NCBI RefSeq assembly: GCF_020283565.1
Contig: NC_060065.1
Location: 55,403,489 to 55,467,488, forward strand
DNA length: 64,000 nt
Source: Trifolium pratense
Taxonomy: Eukaryota; Streptophyta; Magnoliopsida; Fabales; Fabaceae
Reading direction: 5' to 3'
Shown here piece after piece: positions 1 through 11,904 of the stretch. The notes under the pieces are model-generated. The model was not told the origin of the DNA and searched no databases. It was given only the letters and a program-made list of their open reading frames with translations. Position numbers and translations under genes: made by a program. Within the stretch, counting starts at the first letter, position 1; each line of letters opens with the position of its first letter.

Positions 1-19
1 TCCTTTAACACACTTACAC

Positions 20-98
20 ACACACACACACACACATGTGAGTATGTGACATGATTAATAATCATAATCATCATTTCATTATTATAATAGTAATGATA

Positions 99-130
<32 letters not shown>

Positions 131-140
131 AATAATAATA
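20..140. repeat. Microsatellites differing between duplicate units
   Basis: A (CA)n tract at about 20-37 is followed by a (GAT)n/(AAT)n tract at about 97-140. The matching tracts in unit 2 (about 3100-3118 and 3180-3205) are shorter. The (ATT)n tract at about 574-605 is also longer than its partner at about 3642-3657. Microsatellite drift has therefore occurred since the duplication. Confidence 0.9.
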
Positions 141-575
141 ACTTTGTTTTGGTTAAACTTTTTACCAAACTGATGAAATAAACAAATAAGGAAAAAATGA
201 CTAATAAACCATAAAAAGGAACTCCCTAGCTAACAGATTAGATCCATGAATATGCATAGGGAATCTTTTTTAAGTCACAATCAGTGTGACAAATATGTAT
301 CTTGTTTTGTAATTTGCTTCTTCATTAAGTTGTGTTTTTTTTATGAATATATTTTATATATAAAAAAGTTTGCGTAGCACGTACTCATGTCTTGAGTTGT
401 GACAAGGATGCACAGAAATAAAATAAGGTATGAAATCTAGTAGTTTCTTGTATTAATTGCTAAGCAAATTAAGTATACTAGTACTAAAGTATTGAATGAC
501 TTTAGAGGATGTATTTTAAAATCCTTTGTAATGATTTAGCTTGAGCAATGAAATAATTGTTGTGTGTTATGATTG

Positions 576-607
<32 letters not shown>

Positions 608-1494
608 AAAACTATATAGTAATAAAAGTTTAGTAGATATAAAATTGAGAAGGGAAACAACAAAACTTAGAAGTAATCAAAAGAAGTGGTGTTTGAGAAT
701 GAGAAGTAATCCAAATGCATAAACTAGGAATGCCAAGCAACAATAATTTTTTGTATTATTAGACAATGAACAACAATTGGTTTCAAAAGAATAAATAAAT
801 GTAATCAAAGAACACAATTTTTGTTAACAAAGTTACTATTGCCATGCTATCACTAGCTAAATCTTTCATATTTCACTCTTTAATGGTATTATTGTAAGAC
901 ATGGAATGACTTGGGGGCTTCGTTATGACCAAAAGAATTACACAACTCCAAACACATTATTTTCATTCCAATCCGGTATGATCAATAATAGCGGGATTTT
1001 TTTTTCCAAAAGACTCCAGATAAAAATGTCAACTTATATAAATAAGATTAAAATCTTCGAGATGACTACAAAATAATTTCAAGACTCTATAAAAACTTGT
1101 GGTTTATGGCACAACACCATTGAAGGTGCCAAACACGATAACAAATTACCTCCCGTGAAAAAACAACGGGAGAGCTGCAGTGCTCTGATCCACCCTTCAT
1201 TTAATTTATTATATTATGTGAATTACCGTTCATCATTTAAATGGACGACCATGATTTCACTCAAGAAAAAAAATGACTGAAGAGAATTTCCTCCCAAACA
1301 CAAAGAGTGATCAATCTAATCATGTTAAAATATACAATATATGTAAAACAAACACACATATTAATACATAGACGCACCATCAAACATGGATAAAGAAGCT
1401 TAATTTTTCGAAATTTTCTCATCTCACCACTCACTTTCTCGTCTACTCCTCTAGCGCGCAAAAAAATCGGAAAATACGTTCCGAATTGTTTTTT

Positions 1495-1542
1495 TAGTGT
1501 AAAATTTACACTATAAAAAATTCGGAAAACGTTTTCCGAATT
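1495..1542. repeat. Pair of perfect palindromes, also in unit 2
   Basis: Two palindromes lie side by side: TAGTGTAAAATTTACACTA at 1495-1513 and a 24-bp perfect palindrome at 1519-1542 with ACGT near its centre. Both recur at 4551-4569 and 4575-4598. They could be the core of a small hairpin element. No function can be assigned. Confidence 0.7.
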
Positions 1543-1901
1543 GCTAGGGGGTAGGGGAGAAAGTGAGTGGGTAGGATGAGAAATTTCTAATTTTTCTTTA
1601 TTGGGCCCTCCAACAAACTCTTAACTCAACAAAATACTAGCAATCTTTCATTTCATTTTCATTTGAAATCTTAGTTTTATTTCTAGTCACACCCTCTCTT
1701 TTTCTTTTTTGACAAATCTAGTCACACCCTCGTTTCCTTTTATTTTCATTTGAAATAAAAAAAAAAAGACTATTGGAGACCAATTAAGGTAAATATTTTA
1801 TATAGTCAACCATTTTCATAAGTTAACAATGTTAAAATAAAGGCTTATATTTTTTATTTTTTCTATCAAATAGTCTAATGACTATAAATTTACCTCCTCA
1901 T

Positions 1902-2813
1902 CATCTTGCTCCCTCCTTGGCATTAACGACAAGTGCTTCCGGCATCCATATACGCATTGTTGGAGCAGCTGGGCATTCTGGACTTCCAAATGGAGGCTTG
2001 CCAAATGGGTTGGTTGGAGTAGTCGGCCTTCCAAATGGAGGCTTGTTAAGGACTTGATAAGCTCGAGCTGCATTTACCACGGGTGATATGCGACACATTA
2101 TTTGGAAATAAAACGAAAACACAAACTCACAGCCTCTGATTCTTTGCAAACCTTTATTTTTTGCTGTACATATACTTTTCTAGTGAGGTTGTGCAATATT
2201 TTGCAAAAACAGCACAAATCCTCGTATGTGCCGTATAGTTAATCAGAACTTTATCAATTTATCCCTAACAATAATCTCGTTTCTATCTTTTCATTATATG
2301 ATTTGAAATTTATTGCTTATTTCCATTTATGTTCTTTGTAGCCATTCATTCGCAGTTGATTCTAAGAAGGTCAGTTACAATTATGTTACTTCCATTTTTG
2401 TTGTTATTTTTTTTCTGTAGCTTGGTGCAGATTTCAGTTGAGCTTCAATCCTCTCATTAATGAGGGAAAACCCTAGTCTAGTCTATACATGATGACTTTC
2501 ATACATGAGGCTAACCATTTGATATCGTCTTATTTCTTTGTGAGCATCCTCTCCACGACATGTATCCATCAGACCTTGCAAAAAATATCTTTAGGACGGA
2601 CAAAGTATGTCACTCAACCATTCCATAGCAAGGGGATATTTCAAGTCCTGCATGGTAGTGGCTCTGTCAAGAAGAGGCTCCGAGGTCTTCATTTTTGGCG
2701 GTGATCATATGGCCAACGGCCCCATGTGAACATATGCACATTTTTTTTAATGAAATTACTAGTCAGCTATATGACAAAAGTGTAGTTAAATTTGGGTGAT
2801 TCAGTTTTTTTTT
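1902..2813. repeat. Segmental duplication, unit 1 right part (segment S)
   Basis: Closely matches 10300-10785 joined to 22102-22539. This copy is continuous, while the other is split by the Ty3/gypsy element. Short frames are preserved in both copies: minus strand at about 1901-2149 with a repeated KPPFG motif, and plus strand 2489-2704, identical to 22211-22426. I do not recognise either as a protein family, and conservation here simply reflects recent duplication. Similarity ends in a T-run near 2813. Confidence 0.9.
2383..2387. other. Empty target site of the Ty3/gypsy insertion
   Basis: The bases ATGTT occur once here. In the duplicate they flank the retrotransposon on both sides (10781-10785 and 22102-22106), with matching sequence outside them. 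This is the ancestral, unoccupied site. Confidence 0.95.
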
Positions 2814-3087
2814 CCAACAGTCCAAATAGTCTATATCAACTAGCAATATTTTATTTTATTATTACTACTATATACTACTATTTGTGAATATTCATCAATT
2901 TGCACTAAAATATTGGTATTACAACAACTTGCAGATCTTGTTTTGAGCAATAGGGAAAGCATGTATTCAGTTGATGAGAATCAACAGTCAACAAAATCGC
3001 CAAATGATGTTCAGAATGATATGATTCTGCCAAATGAATGGACATATTGAATTCAATTACTGCAGATCCACATGCATTTGCAACTTG
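2814..3087. other. Spacer between duplicate units, no gene seen
   Basis: AT-rich sequence without a partner in unit 2 as far as I can see. It ends where unit 2 begins with the same bases that open the window. No coding signal was found. Confidence 0.6.
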
Positions 3088-4959
3088 TCCTTTAACACAC
3101 TTACACACACACACACACATGTGAGTATGTGACATGATTAATAATCATAATCATCATTTCATTATTATAATAGTAATGATAATGATGATGATGATGATGA
3201 TAATAACTTTGTTTTGGTTAAACTTTTTACCAAACTGATGAAATAAACAAATAAGGAAAAAAATGACTAATAAACCATAAAAAGGAACTCCCTAGCTAAC
3301 AGATTAGATCCATGAATATGCATAGGGAATCTTTTTTAAGTCACAATCAGTGTGACAAATATGTATCTTGTTTTGTAATTTGCTTCTTCATTAAGTTGTG
3401 TTTTTTTTTATGAATATATTTTATATATAAAAAAGTTTGCGTAGCACGTACTCATGTATTGAGTTGTGACAAGGATGCACATAAATAAAATAAGGTATGA
3501 AATCTAGTAGTTTCTTGTATTAATTGCTAAGCAAATTAAGTATACTAGTACTAAAGTATTGAATGACTTTAGAGGATGTATTTTAAAATCCTTTGTAATG
3601 ATTTAGCTTGAGCAATGAAATAATTGTTGTGTGTTATGATTGATTATTATTATTATTACAAAACTATATAGTAATAAAAGTTTAGTAGATATAAAATTGA
3701 GAAGGGAAACAACAAAACTTAGAAGTAATCAAAAGAAGTGGTGTTTGAGAATGAGAAGTAATCCAAATGCATAAACTAGGAGGAATGCCATAAGCAACAA
3801 TAATTTTTTGTATTATTAGACAATGAACAACAATTGGTTTCAAAAGAATAAATAAATGTAATCAAAGAACACAATTTTTGTTAACAAAGTTACTATTGCC
3901 ATGCTATCACTGGCTAAATCTTTCATATTTCACTCTTTAATGGTATTATCGTAAGACATGGAATGACTTAGGGGCTTCGTTATGACCAAAAGAATTACAC
4001 AACTCCAAACACATTATTTTCATTCCAATCCGGTATGATCAATGATAGCGGGATTTTTTTTCCAAAAGCCTCCAGATAAAAATGTCAACTTATATAAATA
4101 AGATTAAAATCTTCGAGATGACTACAAAATAATTTCAAGACTCTATAAAAACTTGTGGTTTATGGCACAACACCATTGAAGGTGCCAAACACGATAACAA
4201 ATTACCTCCCGTGAAAAAACAACGGGAGAGTTGCAGTGCTCTGATCCACCCTTCATTTAATTTATTATATTATGTGAATTACCGTTCATCATTTAAATGG
4301 ACGACCATGATTTCACTCAAGAAAAAAAATGACTGAAGAGAATTTCCTCCCAAACACAAAGGGTGATCAATCTAATCATGTTAAAATATACAATATATGT
4401 AAAACAAACACACATATTAATACATAGACGCACCATCAAACATGGATAAAGAAGCTTAATTTTTCGAAATTTTCTCATCCCACCACTCACTTTCTCGCCT
4501 ACTCCTCTAGCGCGCAAAAAAATCAGAAAATACGTTCCGAACTGTTTTTTTAGTGTAAAATTTACACTATAAAAAATTCGGAAAACGTTTTCCGAATTGC
4601 TAGGGGGTAGGGGAGAAAGTGAGTGGGTAGGATGAGAAATTTCTAATTTTTCTTCATTGGGCCCTCCAACAAACTCTTAACTCAACAAAATACTAGCAAT
4701 CTTTCATTTCATTTTCATTTGAAATCTTAGTTTTATTTCTAGTCACACCCTCTCTTTTTTTTCTTTTTGACAAATCTAGTCACACCCTCTTGTTTCCTTT
4801 TATTTTCATTTGAAATTAAAAAAAAAAAAAGACTATTGGAGACCAATTAAGGTAAATATTTTATATAGTCAACCATTTTCATAAGTTAACAATGTTAAAA
4901 TAAAAGCTTATATTTTTTATTTTTTCTATCAAATAGTCTAATGATTAGAAATTTACCTC
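3088..4959. repeat. Segmental duplication, unit 2 left part (copy B)
   Basis: Direct-repeat partner of 1-1896. It holds the same palindromes and shorter microsatellites. Beyond 4959 it continues into sequence missing from unit 1. Confidence 0.93.
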
Positions 4960-4986
4960 ATATCTACGTGCATATCTACATGTTGA

Positions 4987-4987
<1 letters not shown>

Positions 4988-5029
<42 letters not shown>
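4988..5029. repeat. (AT)n microsatellite
   Basis: About 21 uninterrupted AT units. Confidence 0.95.
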
Positions 5030-5030
<1 letters not shown>

Positions 5031-5456
5031 CCAAACTGTATTCTCATCCTTAATTATAATCAAACTAATAGTCTTGTTTATTCATTTGGACTTTTATCGT
5101 TAACAACAATCTCGTTTCTATCTTTTCATTACATGATTTGAATTTTGTTTATCTTTTTAGTTAATTTTTTTTTGTGTCGTTGAAAAATATTTTTATTTAA
5201 ACAAAATAATCAACCTTATTCCTAAAAAAATATTTTTTGTTTAAACAAAATTGTCCTTCATTCACAAGTGCTGAAATTTATTCATTCAAAAGTGCTAAAA
5301 TTTTATTGCTTATTTTCATTATGTTTCTGTTCTTTGTATCCCTTGATTCACAATTAGTCATTGCTCAATCCAAATTTTATTGTTAAAGTTTGTATCAACC
5401 AGCTTTCGCCACCTTTGTTTGCATCCCACCATTCAACTGATTGAGTAGGTTGTTGT
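5030..5456. other. Non-coding spacer with a diverged third copy of part of segment S
   Basis: No gene is seen. Around 5100-5370 several blocks resemble 2265-2360 and 10670-10760 (for example TCTCGTTTCTATCTTTTCAT), broken by insertions. This suggests an older, diverged copy of part of segment S. The copia target site lies at the right end, in a GTT-rich run. Confidence 0.5.
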
Positions 5457-5680
5457 TGTTGTTTTTAGGGGTAATCAGCTCATTTATTCCATTGATCATA
5501 AAGCCTTTTATAGGCAAAGTACACTAGCTTGCAGCTCAAGCCAACCAGTTGGCTATGCAAGCCTGCAGGCAAGGCAAGGCAGGCCAGGCTTGGCACGCGC
5601 GCGCCCATCTGCAGGCCAGCAGGCATGGCTTGGCTCAGGCTGTAGCCATTTCTTAAGGCACAAGCTAACCATTCCTAACA
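5457..5680 (-). repeat. Copia 3' LTR
   Basis: 224 bp, bounded by TG and CA. In element sense it starts TGTTAGGAATGG. A TATA-like CTATAAAAGG lies on the minus strand near 5504-5513. A GC-rich block rich in GCAAGGCAGG-like runs fills the middle. Confidence 0.95.
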
Positions 5681-5693
5681 TACCCTCCCTTAA
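5681..5693 (-). other. Copia polypurine tract
   Basis: In element sense AAGGGAGGGTA lies directly before the 3' LTR, the expected place for plus-strand priming. Confidence 0.8.
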
Positions 5694-5742
5694 TTGAACA
5701 TATACAAACACTAAACAAACACAGCAAAACAAAAACAAATGT

Positions 5743-8700
5743 TCAATACACTAAGCTATTAACATCACACACGCCTAAGCCCTCCCTTAACTTGCAAAAG
5801 GACTCCAACTTCAAGGGCTTAGTGAGCAGGTCTGCTAGCTGCTCTTCACTTCTGCAGTGAACCAACTCAATAGTTCCATCCTTAGTGAGATCTCTAAGGA
5901 AATGAAACCTAACATCAATGTGCTTTGATCTTCCATGCATAATTGGATTCTTTGAAAGTTTAATTGAGGAGCTGTTGTCACAATAGATCAAAGTGCATTC
6001 AGACTGCTTCATCTTTAAGTAATTCAGCACATTCTTCAACCAAATTCCTTGACAAGCACAAGCTGCAGCTGACACATATTCTGCTTCAGTGGTTGACAAA
6101 GTCACAATAGGCTGTTTTTTTGAAGACCAAGAAATAGCACCACCTCCCAACATGAACACAAAACCAGTAGTGCTTTTCCTATCATCCAAATCACCAGCAT
6201 AATCTGAGTCACACCACCCTTTCAAGCACAAACCTGTATTGGATTTAGACTTGTACAGAATTCCAAATCCTAAAGTACCTTTCAGATATCTCATGATTCT
6301 CTTCACAGCAATAACATGCATCTCAGTTGGCCTTTCCATGAACCTTGCCACCAAACAAACTGAATAGGCCAAGTCAGGCCTTGTGGCAAGAAGATACATT
6401 AGACACCCTACCATTTGCTTATAGACAGTTACATCTGTTCCTTGCTCAGTTTCATCTCTAACAAGTTTGCAACCAGGGACTATAGGGCTGCTTACTTGAT
6501 TACAGTGTTCCATGCCAAACCTTGACAAAACTTCTGCTGCATACTTCTGCTGAGTAATGAAGATTCCATTGCTACTTTGAATAACTTCCACACCAAGGAA
6601 GAATCTCATCTTTCCTAAATCAGTCATAGCAAACTTCTTCTTCATAGATGACTTAAATTCATCCATCAATCCTTGATTGTTTCCAGTGTAGATCAAATCA
6701 TCTACATACAAACTTACCAACAAGATTTCATTCTTCATACCATACTTGACAAATAGGGTATGCTCATATGGACATTTTTCAAACTTCTCTGCACTGAAGT
6801 AAGATTCAATTTTACTATACCAAGCCCTTGGAGCTTGCTTTAGTCCATACAAGGCCTTCTTCAATCTATACACCATGGACTTATCTTTGCTGATATACCC
6901 TAATGGCTGACTTACATAGATATTTTCTGTCAATTCACCATGTAAGAAAGCAGATTTAACATCCAGTTGGAATATCTTCCATCCATTATTAGCTGCAACT
7001 GCTAGAATGGATCTGATAGTGTCCCATCTTGCCACTGGTGCAAAAACTTCATGATAGTCTATGCCATGCTTCTGTGTGTAGCCCTTAGCTACTAATCTTG
7101 CCTTGTACTTATCTACTTCTCCCTTTTCATTAAACTTTGTTTTATATATCCATTTCACACCAATGGAGTTACAACCAGCTGGTAGAGTAGTGAGCTCCCA
7201 AGTATCATTACTCTTGATTGACTCCATCTCAACATCCATTGCTTGTCTCCAAACTTCATGTTTCACTGCTTCACTGTATGAAATTGGATCATTGTTAGTG
7301 TTGATTACTGCAAGATTGTGCAGTTCCAACTCATCCTCATCAACTTCTGCAGCTTGACCAGTTACATAATCATTCAATCTTACATATGGTTTTCTTATTC
7401 TTGGACCAAGTGGTGAACTTCTCTCAGCTTCACTATCACTAGATGTCTCATTAACCACATTTTCATTGTTGATAGCTGTAGCCTGTTCATCAGTACAAGC
7501 TGGTTCCTCATCATTACTTCCATCTGCTGAATCAATCTCTTCCCATTCATTACCAGTTCTAGCTGGCTTCTTTGGCTTGCTCCAATTCCAGCTCTTTGAT
7601 TCTTCAAAGATTACATCTCTACTGATTATGATCTTATTTTCAATAGGGTCATAAAGCTTGTATGCTTTAGATTCTTCACTAACACCAAGCAAAACACACT
7701 TTTTGCTCTTGTCATCCAACTTCTTTCTTTGACTGTCATGAATATGAACATGAGCCACACATCCAAAGATTTTAAAGTGATTCACAGATGGTTTCCTCCC
7801 ACTCTATGCTTCCTCTGGTGTCATATCTTTCACACTGAGTGTAGGACTCCTATTCATCACATATGTTGCCCATTTCACTGCCTCAGGCCAGAACCTTTTA
7901 GGCACATTCCTGGCATGAATCATACTTCTTACAATGTTCAGCAATGTTCTATTTTTTCTCTCAGAAACTCCATTCTGCTGAGGAGTATAAGCTGCAGTTA
8001 ATTGTCTCTTAATCCCTTCCTTACTACAAAAGTCACTAAAGGCTTTAGAGGTGTATTCACCACCTCTATCTGTCCTAAGACATTGTATAGCACACTTAGC
8101 TTCTTTCTCAACAAGGGCCTTAAAAGATTGAAAACATTCAAATGCAAGAGACTTTTCTTTTAACACATAAATCCAGGTCTTTCTACTGAAATCATCTGTG
8201 AATGTCATGAAGTACCTGCTTCCTCCATTTGACTGAGGAGTAATAGGACCACAGATATCTGAATGAACCAGTTCAAGCTTTGCAGAAGCTCTCCAATTAG
8301 CTTGTTTTGGGATAGAGTCTCTGGATTGCTTACCAGCCAAGCAATCAACACAATTATCTTCTATTTCTTCAAGCTCTGGTAGTCCCCTAACCATTTGCTT
8401 CTTAGATAGGGTATTCAATCCCTTGAAATGTAGGTGACCATATCTTCCATGCCACAGCACAGTTGACTCTTGTTTTGCAGACAACAAGCATCTAGAGTTG
8501 ATAACAGTTGCAGAAATCACATACATTCTATTGCTAGACATAGCAGTGGAGAACAATAAACCCTTTTCTTCATGATAAATCTTGCAAACATCATCTTTGA
8601 AGATAACTGTGACTCTTTTCTGCTGCAATTGTCCTATGCTAATAAGATTGGTTTTTAAACCAGGAACAAAGTAAACATTGGTAATCACATGGACCAGATC

Positions 8701-9732
8701 ATTAATCTTCAATCTAACACTACCTTTTCCCATCACAGCCATTCTTGAATCATCTCCAAGTTTGACTGAATCTCTATAGCTATCATCAAAATCAATAAAC
8801 CAATCTTGATGACCTATCATGTGATTACTACAGCCAGAGTCAAGATACCATGGTTCAATTGCATTAACCTTTGATTCTTGACTAGTTCTAGACATAAGCA
8901 GCATTTCTTCTTCACCATTATATTCAGCATAATGAACATTACCTTCATACTCAGGGCATTCACTCTGATAATGTCCAAGCTTGTGGCATTTGAAGCATTC
9001 AACAAACTCTTTGTTTTGCCTTCCTCTGCCACGACCTCTACCACCATTGTTTCTTCCTCTCCCTCTACCATAACCTTTCTCAGGATTTGAGACCTTCAAG
9101 GCCTGCTCATCTGTAACTTCAATCTGTCTTTTCATTCTTTGTTCTTGCACAATCAAACTACTCTGCAAGCTATCAATGGACATAGCTGTAACATCATTGG
9201 ATTCCTCTATGGAGCAAACCACATAATTGAATTTTGAGGACATAGATCGCAAGATCTTTTCAACAACTTCAACTTCTTGCAGAGTTTGACCTTGTGCACT
9301 CATGCGATTTGCAATTGCAAGAGTTCTTGAGAAATACTGTTCCACTGATTCATTATCTTTCATTTCAAGAACCTCAAATTCACGCTTCAATGCTTGTAGA
9401 TGAGCACGTTTCACCTTCGTAGAACCTTGATACTTGCGTTTCATAGCATCCCAAATGTCTTTGGATGTGGTTCGAACAAGAATCGTTTCCATAATGGAAC
9501 GATCAATAGATTGAAAGAGGTAGTTCTTTACCTTCAAGTCTTTCAATTTGAGTGCTTCAATTGCTTGCAATTGATCGGCTGTTGCATCAGGTGGCGCCAC
9601 CGTGATGCCTGGTTCAATTAAACTCCAAAGTTCCTTCGATCGTATGAGATTTTCCATTAACATTGCCCAATGCTCGTAATAGCCATCAAATTTAGGAACT
9701 TTTGTGTGATTATACTTCGTTGCTTCCGCCAT
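5743..9732 (-). pseudogene. Copia gag-pol polyprotein, one internal stop
   Basis: One frame of about 1330 codons runs from the ATG at 9732 to the stop at 5743, interrupted by TAG at 7804-7806. Frame is kept on both sides of the stop. Seen in order: gag with a CCHC knuckle (CFKCHKLGHYQSEC, about residue 245); protease LDSG (about 298); integrase zinc region and D,D,E residues (about 430-600); reverse transcriptase with YVDDL (about 1009); RNase H with WCDSDYAGD (about 1172) and a TTEAEY motif. The stop falls just after a conserved TPEEA stretch at the end of the integrase core. It removes reverse transcriptase and RNase H from the product unless it is read through. No frameshift was found, so the copy could still be complemented in trans. 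Confidence 0.93.
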
Positions 9733-9870
9733 TGATGAGGAGAAGAAGCTTAAGATGAGAAAGAACGAGGAAGAACGAAGATGATTCTAACGGAAAAACG
9801 GTTGTAAAACGGTTGTAACTGATTTTGATTAGGAAATTGCAATTTCTCTCTCTTCAGGTCCCTAGATGAG

Positions 9871-9884
9871 AGAACCTGATACCA
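9871..9884 (-). other. Copia primer binding site
   Basis: In element sense TGGTATCAGGTTCT lies two bases after the 5' LTR. The first nine bases match the usual complement of the initiator tRNA-Met 3' end, as in most plant copia elements. Confidence 0.85.
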
Positions 9885-9886
9885 AT

Positions 9887-10110
9887 TGTTGTTTTTAGGG
9901 GTAATCAGCTCATTTATTCCATTGATCATAAAGCCTTTTATAGGCAAAGTACACTAGCTTGCAGCTCAAGCCAACCAGTTGGCTATGCAAGCCTGCAGGC
10001 AAGGCAAGGCAGGCCAGGCTTGGCACGCGCGCGCCCATCTGCAGGCCAGCAGGCATGGCTTGGCTCAGGCTGCAGCCATTTCTTATGGCACAAGCTAACC
10101 ATTCCTAACA
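9887..10110 (-). repeat. Copia 5' LTR
   Basis: 224 bp and nearly identical to 5457-5680. A TATA-like CTATAAAAGG on the minus strand at about 9934-9943 is the likely promoter of the element. Confidence 0.95.
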
Positions 10111-10115
10111 GTTGT

Positions 10116-10299
10116 ATGCTAGGAGGTCTTCATTCTGTCAAAAATGTAATGTCACCATTCACTTGTTGAATTACCTGCTCATTTGTGCAGTTATTGTGCA
10201 AGTAGATTTGCATGGTTTTTAAAGTTTAAAAACAGAGCACGAGCACCTCCAATGTGATCATGATACCTAGCAGTAGGCTCCCAAATCAGCGATTCCGAA
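10116..10299. other. Unit 2 spacer missing from unit 1, no gene seen
   Basis: This short stretch lies between the copia element and segment S'. Together with 4960-5456 it is the sequence that unit 1 lacks. Short similarity (TACCTC / CATCTTG) near both joints fits a deletion in unit 1. Confidence 0.6.
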
Positions 10300-10785
10300 C
10301 ATCTTGTTCCCTCCTCAGCATTAACGACAAGTGCTTCCAGCATCCATATACGCATTGTTGGAGCAGCTGGGCATGCTGGGCTTCCAAATGGAGGCTTGCC
10401 AAATGGGTTGGTTGGAGTAGCCGGCCTTCCAAATGGAGGCTTGTTAAGGACTTGATAAGCTCGAGCTGCATTTACTATGGGTGATATGCGACACATTATT
10501 TGGAAATAAAACAAAAACAAAAACTCACAGCCTCTGATTCTTTGCAAACCTTTATTTTTTGCTGTACATATACTTTTCTAGTGAGGTTGTGCAATATTTT
10601 GCAAAAACAGCACAAATCCTCGTATGTGCCGTATAGTTAATCAGAACTTTATCACTTTATCCCTAACAATAATCTCGTTTCTATCTTTTCATTATATGAT
10701 TTGAAATTTATTGCTTATTTCCATTTATGTTCTTTGTAGCCATTCATTCGCAGTTGATTCTAAGAAGGTCAGTTACAATTATGTT
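10300..10785. repeat. Segment S', left half
   Basis: Matches 1902-2387 with a few substitutions and ends in the target duplication ATGTT (10781-10785). The minus-strand frame with KPPFG repeats is again open (10191-10547) but unrecognised. Confidence 0.92.
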
Positions 10786-11218
10786 TGATCGTGTTGACCA
10801 GAATGATGCGACTTCGCCGGCGTTTGCGGTGGTTGAGAGCGTTTGAGACCCCTGTTGGAGCGGAGGGGGGTTGTGTACCTGCAGGCACTCCGACGCTCAA
10901 GTCAGTATGTGTGTAAGGTTTTCTTAGCTATAAAAATGCGTACCTTGCAAATGAAGTGGAGATGCATATATATAGCCCCCAGCGCTGGGCTAAGGCCCTT
11001 GATGGCATTAATGGCCATCAAGTGACTGCCGGAAAACGGCTAAGGAGCCATGATGCGCAGTTAATGCTCATCATTCCGGTGTCTTAGACGTTACAGAAGC
11101 CATAGAGAAGTAGCCGTTGGTATCCCGAGCATTTATGGTGTGGCCGGTGGGTAAGGGTCAACTCGACTACACAAGCTCGTTAGAATCTGTACCGAGCTTC
11201 TAGGCTCGGCCCAGAACA
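10786..11218 (-). repeat. Ty3/gypsy 3' LTR
   Basis: 433 bp, matching 21669-22101. A TATATATA box lies at about 10967-10974. Read on the minus strand it is GGGGCTATATATATGC. Confidence 0.96.
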
Positions 11219-11232
11219 GGAGCCCCCCAAGT
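11219..11232 (-). other. Ty3/gypsy polypurine tract
   Basis: In element sense the bases just before the 3' LTR read CTTGGGGGGCTCC, a G-rich tract suited to plus-strand priming. Its exact limits are unsure. Confidence 0.6.
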
Positions 11233-11580
11233 TGTTATGCTCTTAATTGAGGATAATAACTTTGGAGTCACCATCTGATGCTGTATGAGGGAAACGGCAC
11301 TTCAGGAGCGTTTGCTCAATTTCTCGAGGAAATTTGAGCGATAACTCCCATGATCTGCTTGGTTGATAGTCAAGGCTTTCAGGTGAGTCTATGCTATTTT
11401 CCAGAACAGTCAACTCTGGAGCTTGTGCACGTTAGACTGGTCAGTCTTTGGGAATTGCAGCCGCCCATTTATTTGTTGTGGGCCTTTTAACAAAGGTATT
11501 GGGCTTTCTTGAAAAGAGGCAAGTTTTTCTTATAAATACCTTGCTGCTTTTTCTAACCCTTGTGTTTTTAGGCAAGTAAG

Positions 11581-11904
11581 ATGGAACGGCAGAATACCAA
11601 AGAAGTTGCTGATAAGAAGAGTTCTCACAAAGGAAAGGGAACCATGCCAAGCCGGCCTCAACCCCCTCGCCGGTCTGCTCGTTTGAGGCGTCCCACAAAG
11701 GCCAAGTTTGAGACGATCGTACTTTCTTCCGATTCTTCTGACTTGGATGAGACCGATGAAGATTATGCTGAGTTCCTGAAGGTGTATAAGCCTGAGGACT
11801 CATACCCTCAAGTTTCAGCTTCTAGCGGCGAGGAAGGCTCTCAGAAGACGGTGGAATCCAAGCCTGTAGTCGTAGTGGAAGTTGATTCGGATAACGAGCA
11901 GTAG
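11581..11904 (+). CDS. Small acidic/basic ORF antisense to the retrotransposon
   Basis: A 107-residue frame opposite to gag-pol, between the 3' LTR and the larger antisense gene. A TATA-like CTTATAAATACC lies about 50 bp upstream (near 11529). The N-terminal half is Lys/Arg/Pro-rich (RRSARLRRPTKAK, about residues 31-43). The C-terminal half is Ser/Asp/Glu-rich and ends in VEVDSDNEQ. No enzyme motif is visible and I do not recognise a family. It may be a separate gene or a leader exon region of the next antisense gene, and no splice link between them is evident. GC content matches the rest of the element rather than the host. Function unknown. Confidence 0.55.
   Translation: MERQNTKEVADKKSSHKGKGTMPSRPQPPRRSARLRRPTKAKFETIVLSSDSSDLDETDEDYAEFLKVYKPEDSYPQVSASSGEEGSQKTVESKPVVVVEVDSDNEQ

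Larger units (their letters stand above)
1..1896. repeat. Segmental duplication, unit 1 left part (copy A)
   Basis: Nearly identical to 3088-4959 in the same orientation, with scattered single-base changes and microsatellite length differences. The copy starts at the window edge, so it may extend further left. I see no convincing gene in it. The short frame at 1261-1461 recurs at 4317-4517 only because the DNA is duplicated. After 1896 the two units diverge: unit 1 jumps straight into the segment matching 10300 onward, so it lacks what unit 2 has between 4960 and 10299. Confidence 0.93.
5457..10110 (-). mobile_element. Ty1/copia LTR retrotransposon, nearly intact
   Basis: The element is 4654 bp, in minus orientation, with 224-bp LTRs at 5457-5680 and 9887-10110. 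Both LTRs read TG...CA at their ends, and I see two differences between them (near 5646 and 5658). The target duplication GTTGT is at 5452-5456 and 10111-10115. A tRNA-Met-type primer site and a purine tract sit next to the LTRs. Domain order is gag, protease, integrase, reverse transcriptase, RNase H, which is copia order. A single in-frame stop breaks the polyprotein. I leave the copia lineage open. The insertion is young, since the LTRs are about 99% alike. Confidence 0.96.

Noticed and set aside
1261..1461. 66-codon frame repeated at 4317-4517
   Set aside because: Conserved only because the DNA is a recent duplication. The composition is low-complexity and membrane-like by chance.
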